NCBI RefSeq assembly: GCF_014695585.1
Contig: NZ_JACJON010000064.1
Span: forward strand, 1 to 51,107
Source: Microcoleus sp. FACHB-831
GTDB taxonomy: Bacteria; Cyanobacteriota; Cyanobacteriia; Cyanobacteriales; FACHB-T130
Reading direction: 5' to 3'
DNA length: 51,107 nt
Shown: positions 35,364-44,429 of the stretch, piece after piece
How positions within the stretch are numbered: the stretch's first letter is position 1
Layout: each line of letters opens with the position of its first letter
Program-made: the position numbers and the translations under genes
The notes under the pieces: model-generated
The model's database searches: none
Told to the model about the DNA's origin: nothing
Seen by the model: the letters and a program-made list of their open reading frames with translations, nothing else

Positions 35364-38207
35364 TTAGTGCTGTTTTCTAACTTTCACAGTGCGCCGTTTA
35401 CGGATAGCAAATAGGAACATCCCGCCTACAACTAAACCCCCAATTATTTCAGGTTCAGGTACAGAGATGTTGTCATTTTCCACCTTCCGGCTAAAACGGT
35501 CTTCCCCTGTTTCCGCTCGTTTAAGTGCCTCCCGTTGACCATCGTTGACTAGCACGATCATCGAAGAGTAGGGAGTAACAATCTGGAAATTTTTAGCGAT
35601 CGCATGAATAGCATCAAGTTCAGCTATCTTGTCACCCTTTATTTGCTTGCTCAACGCAATAACCATCTGCCGCGCCGCTAGAGCCTCGAAACCCCCTTCG
35701 GATTTTAGATTTTGGATTTTGGATTTTGGATTGTCCTTGTTTGCAGGCTGAACCTGTGAAGGAATACTCGGAGGTTCTGCCTCCTTTGCCTTAGTTACAG
35801 GCTTTTCCATAAACCAAGCATATCCATCCACCACGCTCACGGCAGATGGCCCTAAAGCTGCCTTAGTTGCGATTTGTTCCAAAACTTCTGATAGTTCCGT
35901 ACATACCCCACCGCCGCTGTCTTGAATGGCCTTCAACGTATCATCATCATAAGCTGGTGTCACTGCTCCTAAATGCACCATCCACAATGGCGCACTCAGA
36001 GGCGGTACATCCAATTTAGTGTCATCAGAAAATTCATAATTTCCCTCATCAGTCAACAATAAAATGCCGTCGTAAGATGTATTGCCTCGCAATTGCACAA
36101 ACTGTCGCAGCATCTGTTTGTGTTGCAGCATTCCATAAAACGTCATCTTTGCCGAATCGAATTTACTGATATCGTCGATGCGCTTGGGCTTCATACCTGC
36201 GGGGGCAGTAACATACAAATCGGCATCATTGTTAGCTAATTGGCTATCAGCAAAACCGTGTATTTTCAACCAGCTGAATGTTTCGGCTAACTCGGTGCTG
36301 TAGTGATTCATGCTGCGCGAACTATCTAGAATTACTGCAAATTTCTTACCCTGCGGTAACAAGTAATCTTGTTTAGATAGCGGCTTAGCTGAAATCTGGT
36401 AGCCATTTGGTAAATTAACCTGATGTAATGTAGGCTGATACTGCCCAGTTGCAGGCAAAAATGATGGCAACCAATCTTCTTGGGCACTTTCTACAACTTG
36501 CCCGTTGTAGATGCGCTTGGTGTCTTTATTCCAAAAGATGTTGCGCTTTTCAGCTAACTCCGGCATTGCCCAGCCAGACTGTTTTTGCATAACCTTATAA
36601 GTCAGCCAAAGGTGCATTTCGCTAGGTCTTTCAGGTGAACCTTGCTGTCCTGGGGCTAATTTCGCAGGAATAGGAAATGCTCTCAAACGATACTGGCGCG
36701 GGCCAACTTGTTCGAGCAGTGCTGGATCGACTTGCCGCCTGACTTCTTGAGTGTAAATTTTTTGGGCGGCACCGCGCGGGGAAACTATAAACGGGAAGCG
36801 ATTGGCCCGGTTCTCGGTGTCCCCCAGCCACACCCCTGTAATAACCGCGCTTTCTGGCAAGGAAAAGTAGTAGAGTACCTCCTCAAGCTGGGCGGTTTGG
36901 TTCTTATAAACTTCGTAGAGTTCCACATTCGCCCAATCTCCCTGCGGCTCTACGGTGACTTGTTGTTGAGCTAGCCACACATTTTTTTGATCGATATCCA
37001 GCAGCCCTGCTTGAGCTTCGCCCGGATTAAACCTAGATTGTAAGGCGTTTAGAATTGTGGGTTGTTCTGCTTTTTGGATGGGTTGATCGAAAAACTCGGC
37101 GTAGAGCTTTTCTGCTTTTTGACTATCTGAACGCGAGCCTTCGTACCAAAACTGCAAGGATATCGGCCACATCAGGCGATTGTAGTTACCCTGGACGCGC
37201 TTGAGAGGATCTGGCAAGTTAACGGCGTACTCATGGAGGAAGCGTCGCTGGTTAAGCTCTTCTGTGGTGCCGATATAGCGATAGGGAGACAAGTAGGCGT
37301 TAAGTAGTCCAGTGCGAATTATGTCGGACTTAGCTAAGAGTTCCTGCCTAGCGCTGTCAGTTTGTGGCGGGTTCTCTAGTAGATTAAATGCCTTAATTTG
37401 GGGTTGTTCGCTCAATAAAGTTGAGCTGCACAGGATCGCCCAGGCAGCCACGACTGTTACAGAGCCGACAATAGTGCGATTTTTCCCATACTGGGCGGAA
37501 AAAGCGCGTAAAATTCGGTATCCGGATTGAATATAGTAGCTTGCCAGTATCGAGGGTAGGAAAACGAATAGGATACAGCTAAACACAAACAGCAGATAGG
37601 CTACTGGTTGCCACAAACTGTTGCTCCACATTTCCCACAATCCCCCTCTCCACAAATATGGGAGGGACGAGAACCCTAAAAAGGCGGCTGTCGGTACGGC
37701 ATAAAACAGCGCCACCCCCACAAATATGCCGATCCCCGGCATGAGGCTGTGAACGAGCATTTGCAACCAGGCGATCGCTCTATGACGTTCAGCGTATCCG
37801 TACAGCACTTCTAGGTAAAATGCCACGATACAAACAACGAACGTGCCCAGTATCAGCAGGAAGTTAGCGTGAGTGAATTCTGAGAGTTGGAAACCGACTA
37901 AATACGGCAGATACAAGCGTAACAGGCACAGGACAAACAGGGGTGCTTCTACGCCATAAAACAGGCGAATCAGCTGTAGGGGTTGCTTGCGTAGACGCCG
38001 CAATCCAATCACCGTACACATTGTTGATATCGCAATCAGACTTATAAGGGTGGTGAGCAATTGGCGCTCTATTTCTCGACCAGCCAAAGTAGCGCCGATC
38101 AAGTACGCCCCGTCCTTTGACCCTATCCCCACCCAAGCAACCAGCAAAAATGTAATATTGGCAATCCAAAAGATGGCGTGGAATATTTTATTTAGCAGTG
38201 TTTTCAT
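35364..38207 (-). CDS. PEP-CTERM integral membrane protein with VIT and vWA domains (paralogue 1)
   Basis: The 947-residue protein begins with about eight transmembrane helices (residues 10-275). Then comes a VIT domain (about 400-520, YFSLPESAVITGVWLGDTENR and SPRGAAQKIYTQEVRR) and a vWA domain with a metal-site DXSXS motif in LDSSRSMN (about 625). The C-terminus carries the PEP-CTERM tag PEPEIIGGLVVGGMFLFAIR and a basic end. It matches the 'PEP-CTERM family integral membrane protein' group (TIGR02921-like). Function is unknown; a role in surface assembly is inferred. Residues about 827-836 (NPKSKIQNLKSEGG) are encoded by a heptamer repeat. It is next to a tandem paralogue. Confidence 0.9.
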   Translation of the reverse strand: MKTLLNKIFHAIFWIANITFLLVAWVGIGSKDGAYLIGATLAGREIERQLLTTLISLIAISTMCTVIGLRRLRKQPLQLIRLFYGVEAPLFVLCLLRLYLPYLVGFQLSEFTHANFLLILGTFVVCIVAFYLEVLYGYAERHRAIAWLQMLVHSLMPGIGIFVGVALFYAVPTAAFLGFSSLPYLWRGGLWEMWSNSLWQPVAYLLFVFSCILFVFLPSILASYYIQSGYRILRAFSAQYGKNRTIVGSVTVVAAWAILCSSTLLSEQPQIKAFNLLENPPQTDSARQELLAKSDIIRTGLLNAYLSPYRYIGTTEELNQRRFLHEYAVNLPDPLKRVQGNYNRLMWPISLQFWYEGSRSDSQKAEKLYAEFFDQPIQKAEQPTILNALQSRFNPGEAQAGLLDIDQKNVWLAQQQVTVEPQGDWANVELYEVYKNQTAQLEEVLYYFSLPESAVITGVWLGDTENRANRFPFIVSPRGAAQKIYTQEVRRQVDPALLEQVGPRQYRLRAFPIPAKLAPGQQGSPERPSEMHLWLTYKVMQKQSGWAMPELAEKRNIFWNKDTKRIYNGQVVESAQEDWLPSFLPATGQYQPTLHQVNLPNGYQISAKPLSKQDYLLPQGKKFAVILDSSRSMNHYSTELAETFSWLKIHGFADSQLANNDADLYVTAPAGMKPKRIDDISKFDSAKMTFYGMLQHKQMLRQFVQLRGNTSYDGILLLTDEGNYEFSDDTKLDVPPLSAPLWMVHLGAVTPAYDDDTLKAIQDSGGGVCTELSEVLEQIATKAALGPSAVSVVDGYAWFMEKPVTKAKEAEPPSIPSQVQPANKDNPKSKIQNLKSEGGFEALAARQMVIALSKQIKGDKIAELDAIHAIAKNFQIVTPYSSMIVLVNDGQREALKRAETGEDRFSRKVENDNISVPEPEIIGGLVVGGMFLFAIRKRRTVKVRKQH
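35699..35733. repeat. Heptamer repeat inside VIT protein 1
   Basis: Four to five copies of a 7-base unit (minus strand AAATCCA) occur in frame in the vWA-PEP linker. Same family as in smc. Confidence 0.8.
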
Positions 38208-38594
38208 GGCAGAACTCCATTTACCCTATTTCAGGGCTTTGCATAAAAAAGAGATGAATGGGAGACAAATCCGAGAATTGATATCTCTAGCGATCCTTGG
38301 GGTTATGCAGTTCCAGTTCAGGTAATAAAGGCGAGTTAATCCCCATTTGCTGTAGAGTTTCTCTGTGCGGACGAGCAGTTATGCTGCTCGATCCCCAGGC
38401 TCCTAGAATTGCCAACGTCTACCGATCTCTCAAGCGCAAAACTAGAATCTTTGGTTAATAGAACCGAATTTGTTACAAAAATTTATATTTTTATTTTCTT
38501 TGGGGTAGTGCAAAATAAAACGCGATCGCCCTATGGAAAGAAGATGCGATCGCGCTTGCTCACAAACGACATTAAAAATTTTCAGCTCTAGTTT
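38208..38594. other. 387-base intergenic region between tandem VIT genes
   Basis: It holds the promoter of paralogue 1, a small hairpin CGAGCAG/CTGCTCG (38371-38389), and near its other end a HIP1 inverted repeat. I see no gene. Confidence 0.5.
38521..38554 (-). terminator. HIP1-based inverted repeat after VIT paralogue 2
   Basis: CGCGATCGC (38521-38529) and GCGATCGCG (38546-38554) form a 9-bp stem, 40 bases after the stop of paralogue 2 on the minus strand, followed by TTTTATTTT. It resembles the hairpin at 35300-35340 in sequence and position, as if duplicated with the gene. Confidence 0.65.
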
Positions 38595-41468
38595 CTAACG
38601 CAGGCTAAGGCGTCGTTTACGCATAGCAAACAGAAACATCGCGCCCGCAACTAAACCCCCAATAATTTCAGGTTCGGGTATCGGTTCAGGCATAGCAGCG
38701 TTCAAAGGATTGTTAGGCTGACTTAACTGCTCTTTCCCGTTTTCCACCTTCCGCTCAAAACGGTCTTTATCAGCTTCAGCTTGTTTGAGTGCTTTCCGTT
38801 GTTCATCGTTGACTAGGACGATCATCGAAGAATAAGGAGTAACAATCTTGAAAGTTTTAGCGATCGCATGAATAGCATCAAGTTGAGCTAATTGATCTTT
38901 ACCTATCTCCTTACTCAACCCAATAACCATTTGCCTGGCTGCTAAAACATCAAAGCCATCTTCAGATTTTGGATTTTGGATTTTGGGTTTTGGGTTGCTA
39001 TTGTTGCCTGGTTCAGCTTCATTTGTTTTGCTTGCAGGCTTTTCCATAAACCAAGCATATCCATCCACCACACTTACCGCAGATGACCCCAAAGCTGCCT
39101 TAGTTGCGATTCGCTCCAAGACCTCTGACAGTTCCATACATACCCCGCCACCACTGTCTTGAATCGCCTTCAAGGTATCATCATCATAAGCAGGCGACAC
39201 CGCCCCCAAATGCACCATCCACAACGGCGCACTCAGAGGCGGCACATCCAATTTACTGTCATCTGATAACTCATAACTGCCCTCATCAGTTACTAATAAA
39301 ATACCGTCGTAAGATGTATCGCCGCGCAACTGCACAAACTGACGCAGCATTTGTTTGTGTGACAACGTACCGTAAAACGTCATCTTCGCTGCATCGAATT
39401 TACTTATGTCATCAATGCGTTTGGGTTGCATACCTGAAGGAGCAGTAACGTATAAATCTGCATCGTTATTAGCAACGCTACTGTCCGCAAAGCCTTGTTT
39501 GTTCAACCAAGTTAATGTTTCGCTTACCTCTTTAGCGCGATCGCTCATGCTGCGCGAAGTATCTAAAATTAGCGCAAATCTCTTGCCTTGTGGTAGCGAA
39601 TAATCTTGTTTGGATAGCGGCTTGGCTGAAATCTGATAGCCATCTGCCAAATTAACCTGATGTAACTTAGGTTGATACTGTCCAGTTGCAGGCAAAAATG
39701 ATGGCAACCAATCTTCTTGAGAACTTGCTACAGCTTTCCCGTTGTAGATGCGCTTGGTGTCTTTATTCCAAAAAATGTTACGTTTTTCACCTAACTCTGG
39801 AATTGCCCAACCAGACTGTTTTTGCATAACTTTGTAAGTCAGCCAAAGATGCATTTCGCTTGGTCGCTGACCCCAAGGTTGCTGTCCTGGGGGTAATTTG
39901 GCGGGAACCGGAAATGCTCTTAAACGATACTGACGCGGCCCAACTTGTTCGAGCAGTGCTGGATCTACGGGGCGGTAGCGATTAACTTGTTGGTTATAAA
40001 CTTTCTGCGCTGCACCGCGCGGCGAAACTGTAAAGGAGAAGCGATTGGCTCGGTTTTTGGTATCGCCTAGCCACACTCCTGTAAGCGCGGCGCTTTCTGG
40101 CAAGGAAAAGTAATAAAGTACCTCCTCAACATCATAAGTTTGGTTCTTATAAACTTCGTAGAGTTCGACATTTGCCCAATCTCCCTGCGGCTCGACGGTG
40201 ACTTGTTGTTGAGCTAGCCACACCTTTTTTTGGCCAATATTTAGCAGTCCTGCTTTAGCTTCGTCTTCATTTACTGTAGATTGCAAGGCGTGTATAATTG
40301 CGCTTTTTTCGGCTTTTTGAATAGGCGCATCAAAAAACTCGGCGTAGAGTTTTTCTGCTTTTTCAATATCTGAACGCGAGCCGTTGTACAAAAACGGCGA
40401 CATCAATTGGTTGTAGCTATTTTGTAGGAATTGGCAGAACTGGTCTGGTAGGCTAAAAACGCTCTGATACATGACCTTGATATGGTCATTTTCTTCGATG
40501 CTGCTGAGATATCTATAGGAAGACAAATAGGCGTTAATAAGTCCCGGACGGATAGAATCTGATTTTGCTATAAGAGTTTGCTTTGCACTATCTGTTTGTG
40601 CTGGGTTTTCTAGCAGTTGAAATGCTTTTACCTGTGGCTGTTGCTGGAATGATATAAACAGGATGGCGATCGCGCTCACAGAGGCAAGTGCTACCTGAAG
40701 TGCGCGTTTTTGACCGTACTGAGCGCCAAATGTGCTTAACAGGCGATACCCAGATACTATGTAAGATCTTGCCAGCATCCAAGGCATAGCAAGGAAGAGG
40801 GTAGAACTAAGCCCAAACAGGACAAAGGAAAGTAGGAAATAAAAGGTGTACCAGATAGCAATAAATGGCTGTTCAATCAAAGCCCGCAAAAATAGCCCCA
40901 CATAATTTCCGGAGTTGATGACTACAACGGCGGCGGCGGGGACGGCATAAAACAGCAGCAGCACTCCTACATACACGCCAAATAAGAGCATCAAGCTGTG
41001 AGCGATCGCTTGCATATATGCTAAGGAGCGATTGCGTTCTGCGTAGCCATACAGCAGTTCTACAAGAAATGCCAGAATACACGCGATCGCTGCACCTAGA
41101 ATTAGAGTGCTAGCGGGGGTAAGTTCTCGCAATACGAATAAGCGCAGCAAGCACAGCAGAAACAAAGGTGCTTCCACGCCATAAAATAGACGCATTAGCT
41201 CGAGGGGTTGCTTGCGAAAACGCCACGCTCCCAAAAGCGTACAGGCTGTTGGCACTCCAATCAGACTTACAAAAGTGATGAGGAATTCGCTGGGGATCGC
41301 GCCTGCAAAGGTAGCTTGCAGCAATGAAGACCCAATCAAGGGTAGTATTATCGCATAGACAATTATTAGAAAGGTGGCATTCCACAGCCAAAAGATTGTG
41401 TGGAATAGAATATTGAGCATTTTTTTCATAGCTGAACTGCCCCGACTAGGACGCTGCTCCAATTGCAA
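38595..41468 (-). CDS. PEP-CTERM integral membrane protein with VIT and vWA domains (paralogue 2)
   Basis: The 957-residue protein shares the order of paralogue 1: about eight N-terminal helices, a VIT domain, a vWA domain with LDTSRSMS (about 637), and the C-terminal PEPEIIGGLVAGAMFLFAMR. The middle and C-terminal halves are nearly identical to paralogue 1, while the N-terminal helices have diverged more. The C-terminal linker also contains a translated heptamer repeat (NPKPKIQNPKSEDG), at the same place. The start at 41468 (MQLEQRPSRGSSAMKKML) may be too long; MKKMLNILFHTIF at about 41426 matches paralogue 1 better. Confidence 0.9.
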   Translation of the reverse strand: MQLEQRPSRGSSAMKKMLNILFHTIFWLWNATFLIIVYAIILPLIGSSLLQATFAGAIPSEFLITFVSLIGVPTACTLLGAWRFRKQPLELMRLFYGVEAPLFLLCLLRLFVLRELTPASTLILGAAIACILAFLVELLYGYAERNRSLAYMQAIAHSLMLLFGVYVGVLLLFYAVPAAAVVVINSGNYVGLFLRALIEQPFIAIWYTFYFLLSFVLFGLSSTLFLAMPWMLARSYIVSGYRLLSTFGAQYGQKRALQVALASVSAIAILFISFQQQPQVKAFQLLENPAQTDSAKQTLIAKSDSIRPGLINAYLSSYRYLSSIEENDHIKVMYQSVFSLPDQFCQFLQNSYNQLMSPFLYNGSRSDIEKAEKLYAEFFDAPIQKAEKSAIIHALQSTVNEDEAKAGLLNIGQKKVWLAQQQVTVEPQGDWANVELYEVYKNQTYDVEEVLYYFSLPESAALTGVWLGDTKNRANRFSFTVSPRGAAQKVYNQQVNRYRPVDPALLEQVGPRQYRLRAFPVPAKLPPGQQPWGQRPSEMHLWLTYKVMQKQSGWAIPELGEKRNIFWNKDTKRIYNGKAVASSQEDWLPSFLPATGQYQPKLHQVNLADGYQISAKPLSKQDYSLPQGKRFALILDTSRSMSDRAKEVSETLTWLNKQGFADSSVANNDADLYVTAPSGMQPKRIDDISKFDAAKMTFYGTLSHKQMLRQFVQLRGDTSYDGILLVTDEGSYELSDDSKLDVPPLSAPLWMVHLGAVSPAYDDDTLKAIQDSGGGVCMELSEVLERIATKAALGSSAVSVVDGYAWFMEKPASKTNEAEPGNNSNPKPKIQNPKSEDGFDVLAARQMVIGLSKEIGKDQLAQLDAIHAIAKTFKIVTPYSSMIVLVNDEQRKALKQAEADKDRFERKVENGKEQLSQPNNPLNAAMPEPIPEPEIIGGLVAGAMFLFAMRKRRLSLR
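38961..38997. repeat. Heptamer repeat inside VIT protein 2
   Basis: Four to five copies of the same unit (some reading AAACCCA) sit in frame at the position matching the repeat in paralogue 1. Confidence 0.8.
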
Positions 41469-41736
41469 ACATTTACTTATATCTCAAGCCGAAGGGTAGG
41501 CTTTTTGGTAATAGGCTGAAAATTTTTACAAAGCTTTATATTTTTTGGCTTACTTCTGTCCTGAAGAGTGCCAAAGAAACGCGATGCCTAACTGTTCCGC
41601 GCAATCGCGGCTTGTGCCCAAGAAGAGAAGGACTACCCCTCTATATACCAGCAACCGGAGGTAGTCGCTAGCGATTTAGTTGAAGCAGCAACCAATATTA
41701 TCCAGGCTTCTGAATAGCTAGGACATTATCCCAAAT

Positions 41737-41833
41737 AAAAAGCCCTCTAGCTTCCAGCGAGGGCATCCTTTCCAAGATGGGTGTGTGTGTGAGGAGCAAA
41801 GCTTTATTTGCTCTTGCATTAAGCTTAAAACGG
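41737..41833 (-). ncRNA. yfr1: Yfr1-like small regulatory RNA
   Basis: On the minus strand the order is: a hairpin GAGCAAA/TTTGCTC (41794-41813), the single-stranded motif CTCCTCACACACACACC (about 41779-41795), a small hairpin CATCTT/AGGATG (about 41764-41779), then a terminator GCCCTC/GAGGGC (41742-41764) with five U. Yfr1 of cyanobacteria has a hairpin, an exposed ACUCCUCACAC motif that pairs with mRNA leaders, and a terminator. This matches, except for the longer CA run and the extra small hairpin. A promoter TTACAA-17-CATATT lies upstream (around 41840-41868). The 5' end is estimated from the promoter. Confidence 0.72.
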
Positions 41834-42104
41834 CAATATGACGGGTGGGTGGCAGTCTTGTAACAATGCTGCGATCGCGTCTCATATCCAAGCGTTGCAC
41901 AATATAAGTATGCAGTAAGACGGGAGTTTAGGCTAGCTGCGCTTTAGGGGCAGTTATATAGTTTGCTCTGTGCCAAGCTGGATGAATCCCGCATCGGGCG
42001 TTGAAATTAAACTCCAGAACCACTACTTCTAGCTTTAATTCAGCAGACGCCAGATATATTACTTTCCTTCTTTTTCTTTTCAATCTGTATATAGGGCAAT
42101 AAAA

Positions 42105-42126
42105 AAGAGACGCGATCGCGTCTCTT
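42105..42126 (-). terminator. ilvB terminator, perfect 22-bp palindrome
   Basis: AAGAGACGCGATCGCGTCTCTT is fully self-complementary and contains a HIP1 octamer at its centre. On the minus strand it is followed by a T-run (TCTCTTTTTTATT) and lies 28 bases after the ilvB stop. Confidence 0.85.
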
Positions 42127-42153
42127 CAAATTCATCAATTAACCGATATCAAC

Positions 42154-44091
42154 CTACAACTTGGTGCCGCATTCTGGACAGAAATTGTTGTTAGTCACGT
42201 TCTTAGCACCGCAGCTGGTACAGTAAACCAACTCTGTAACTTCCAACTTGCTACGCTGTGGCAAACCGATCATTTGAGAGTTATTCTTACCGGGAGCTAC
42301 CATCGGGTAACAGTTTTCGTTTCTAGCAACCTTAACGTCCATCAACACTGGGCCGTTGTGAGCTAGCATTTCGGCAACAGCATCCTTCAATTGATCCCGA
42401 TGGTGAACCACCATCCCCTTAAGGCCAAAAGCCTGCGCCAGTAACTCAAAGTCTGGCATCCCGACTTCCATACTAGAGGACGAGTAACGTTCGCCGTGGA
42501 AAGCTTCTTGCCACTGGCGCACCATCCCCTGCCAGCCGTTATTGATAATCACCGTCTTGACGTTGATCCCGTGCTGCGCCAGGGTTCCCAGTTCTTGCAA
42601 GTTCATCTGGAAACTGGCATCGCCGCTGATACAGATAACTTCTTCATCGGGTAGTGCCATCTTAGCGCCCATCGCTGCTGGCAAACCGAAGCCCATTGTC
42701 CCCAAACCAGCACTGGAAATCCACCGCCGGGGGCCATTTTTTAGGAATTGAGCCGACCACATTTGGTGTTGGCCAACATCAGTAGTGTAGTAGGCTTGCG
42801 GCGCTTGGCGGCTCAATTCTACTATCACTTCTTGCGGTGACAGAACATCGGGATACTGGGGAACAACTAGGGGATAGTCTTCGCGCCAACGGTTAATCCG
42901 TGCCAGCCACGCTTGCGTCTGGGTGCCATTATCGGCAGCATCCAATTCTTCGCATCGACGCAGCACATCGATTAACACCTGCCGCACGTCGCCCACAATC
43001 GGTACTTCAGGAGCGCGATTTTTTCCGACTTCTGCGGGGTCAATATCAATATGAATGACCTTGGCGCGGGAGGCAAATTCATCAAGTTTGCCCGTCACTC
43101 GGTCGTCAAAACGAGCGCCGACTGCAATCAACAAATCGCACTCTGTTACGGCAAAGTTTGCATAAGCGGTACCGTGCATTCCCAGCATTCCGAGTGCTAG
43201 GGTATGGTTCTCGTCAAAGGAACCTTTGCCCATCAAGGTTGTGGTGACAGGTATGTTGAAGCGTTCTGCCAGTTGTTTAATTTCTGCATGGGAACCGGAG
43301 GCGATCGCTCCCCCTCCAACATACAGCAATGGCTGTTTTGCCCCACGAATTAATTTCACCGCCTGGTTAATTTGGCGGGGATTTCCCTTCACCGTCGGGC
43401 GGTATCCTGGCAACTTGACACTACCAGGCTCTACAGGCACGTAGTCAAACTGTGCCAGTCCCACATCTTTGGGCACATCAATTAATACTGGCCCCGGACG
43501 CCCAGTGATGGCGATGTGGAATGCTTCCGCCACAATCCGCGCCATGTCTCTGGGATCGCGCACTACATAAGAATGCTTAACAATCGGCAGCGTAATTCCG
43601 TATATATCAGTTTCCTGAAATGCATCACTGCCTATTACATAACTCGGTACTTGTCCGGTGACTATCACCATCGGAATCGAGTCCATCTGCGCTGTGGCAA
43701 TGCCTGTCACCAGGTTAGTTGCCCCGGGGCCAGAGGTTGCAAAACAAACGCCCACTTGGCCAGTAGCACGAGCATAACCATCAGCCGCGTGAGCCGCTCC
43801 TTGCTCGTGTCTCACCAAGATATGCTTGATGCCACCTGCTGCTTCGGCTTTGTACAATTCGTCGTAGATGGGCAGAATCGCGCCACCTGGATAGCCGAAA
43901 ATATGTTTAACGCCATGCCGCTTGAGACTATCAATGAGGGCGAAACCCCCTGTCTGGCGACTACTGACTTTAGTTAGCAATTCTTTCTCCGAAACGCTTT
44001 GCGATCGCACTCCTAACCTCTCAAAATTTCTAAGGTTTTTTCTTAATTTTGTATCTAATGCTGCACTACCGACTGGAACGTAATATTCCAC
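42154..44091 (-). CDS. ilvB: Acetolactate synthase large subunit with C-terminal zinc ribbon
   Basis: Acetolactate synthase makes the first committed intermediates of valine, leucine and isoleucine from pyruvate, using thiamine diphosphate. The catalytic Glu is in [19 protein letters not shown]; the cofactor motif is [15 protein letters not shown] with NN at VIINNGWQG. The FAD region is also recognisable. The protein is 645 residues long, extended at both ends. The C-terminus carries a zinc ribbon with C624, C627, C638 and C641 ([20 protein letters not shown]). The start GTG at 44091 gives an extra about 45 residues before [10 protein letters not shown], the usual beginning. The small subunit gene is not here. 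Confidence 0.94.
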   Translation of the reverse strand: MEYYVPVGSAALDTKLRKNLRNFERLGVRSQSVSEKELLTKVSSRQTGGFALIDSLKRHGVKHIFGYPGGAILPIYDELYKAEAAGGIKHILVRHEQGAAHAADGYARATGQVGVCFATSGPGATNLVTGIATAQMDSIPMVIVTGQVPSYVIGSDAFQETDIYGITLPIVKHSYVVRDPRDMARIVAEAFHIAITGRPGPVLIDVPKDVGLAQFDYVPVEPGSVKLPGYRPTVKGNPRQINQAVKLIRGAKQPLLYVGGGAIASGSHAEIKQLAERFNIPVTTTLMGKGSFDENHTLALGMLGMHGTAYANFAVTECDLLIAVGARFDDRVTGKLDEFASRAKVIHIDIDPAEVGKNRAPEVPIVGDVRQVLIDVLRRCEELDAADNGTQTQAWLARINRWREDYPLVVPQYPDVLSPQEVIVELSRQAPQAYYTTDVGQHQMWSAQFLKNGPRRWISSAGLGTMGFGLPAAMGAKMALPDEEVICISGDASFQMNLQELGTLAQHGINVKTVIINNGWQGMVRQWQEAFHGERYSSSSMEVGMPDFELLAQAFGLKGMVVHHRDQLKDAVAEMLAHNGPVLMDVKVARNENCYPMVAPGKNNSQMIGLPQRSKLEVTELVYCTSCGAKNVTNNNFCPECGTKL

Positions 44092-44429
44092 TCTAATCCT
44101 AATATCAGCTCCTGTCGATACGCTGACAGGATGAATCTATTTGTTTATTTTTTTCCCCGGGGCTATTTTCCTTCGCTTGCCGCGATTCAGGCTTCTTAAC
44201 GACAGCCCCGCCCACAACTTGTATCTAATAATACACTATTTTTATTTATTGGCTTAACTTAAGCTTAAATTATCCAAATATATTTTAATTATTAAAATAG
44301 AAATCTGTAAGTACCAAAAAACATATATAAAGTCAAGTAGAAAAAATAAAAACTTTTGGGTGCAGTTATCTAACGTCTATACTAAGACGAAAGCGACGTG
44401 CGGCTTAGAGAACTTTTGATTTTGGAAAA
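44092..44429. other. 338-base divergent promoter region of ilvB and ROK kinase
   Basis: A hairpin TCCTGTC/GACAGGA (44110-44131) lies in the ilvB leader just before the coding region and covers an AGGAG sequence. A second, larger potential pairing GGGGCT/AGCCCC (about 44155-44213) follows upstream. These may affect ilvB translation; I found no leader peptide with a run of Ile, Leu or Val codons, so a classical attenuator is not supported. The central part is AT-rich. Confidence 0.45.

Larger units (their letters stand above)
41469..42153. other. 685-base region without protein genes
   Basis: The region holds the promoter of VIT paralogue 2 at one end, the Yfr1-like RNA (minus strand, about 41737-41833) in the middle and the ilvB terminator (42105-42126) at the other end. 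Between about 41840 and 42100 I see no gene. Confidence 0.6.

Noticed and set aside
44150-44215. Transcription attenuator with leader peptide before ilvB
   Set aside because: Pairing is possible, but the sequence has no run of branched-chain codons and the T-run is on the wrong strand for ilvB.
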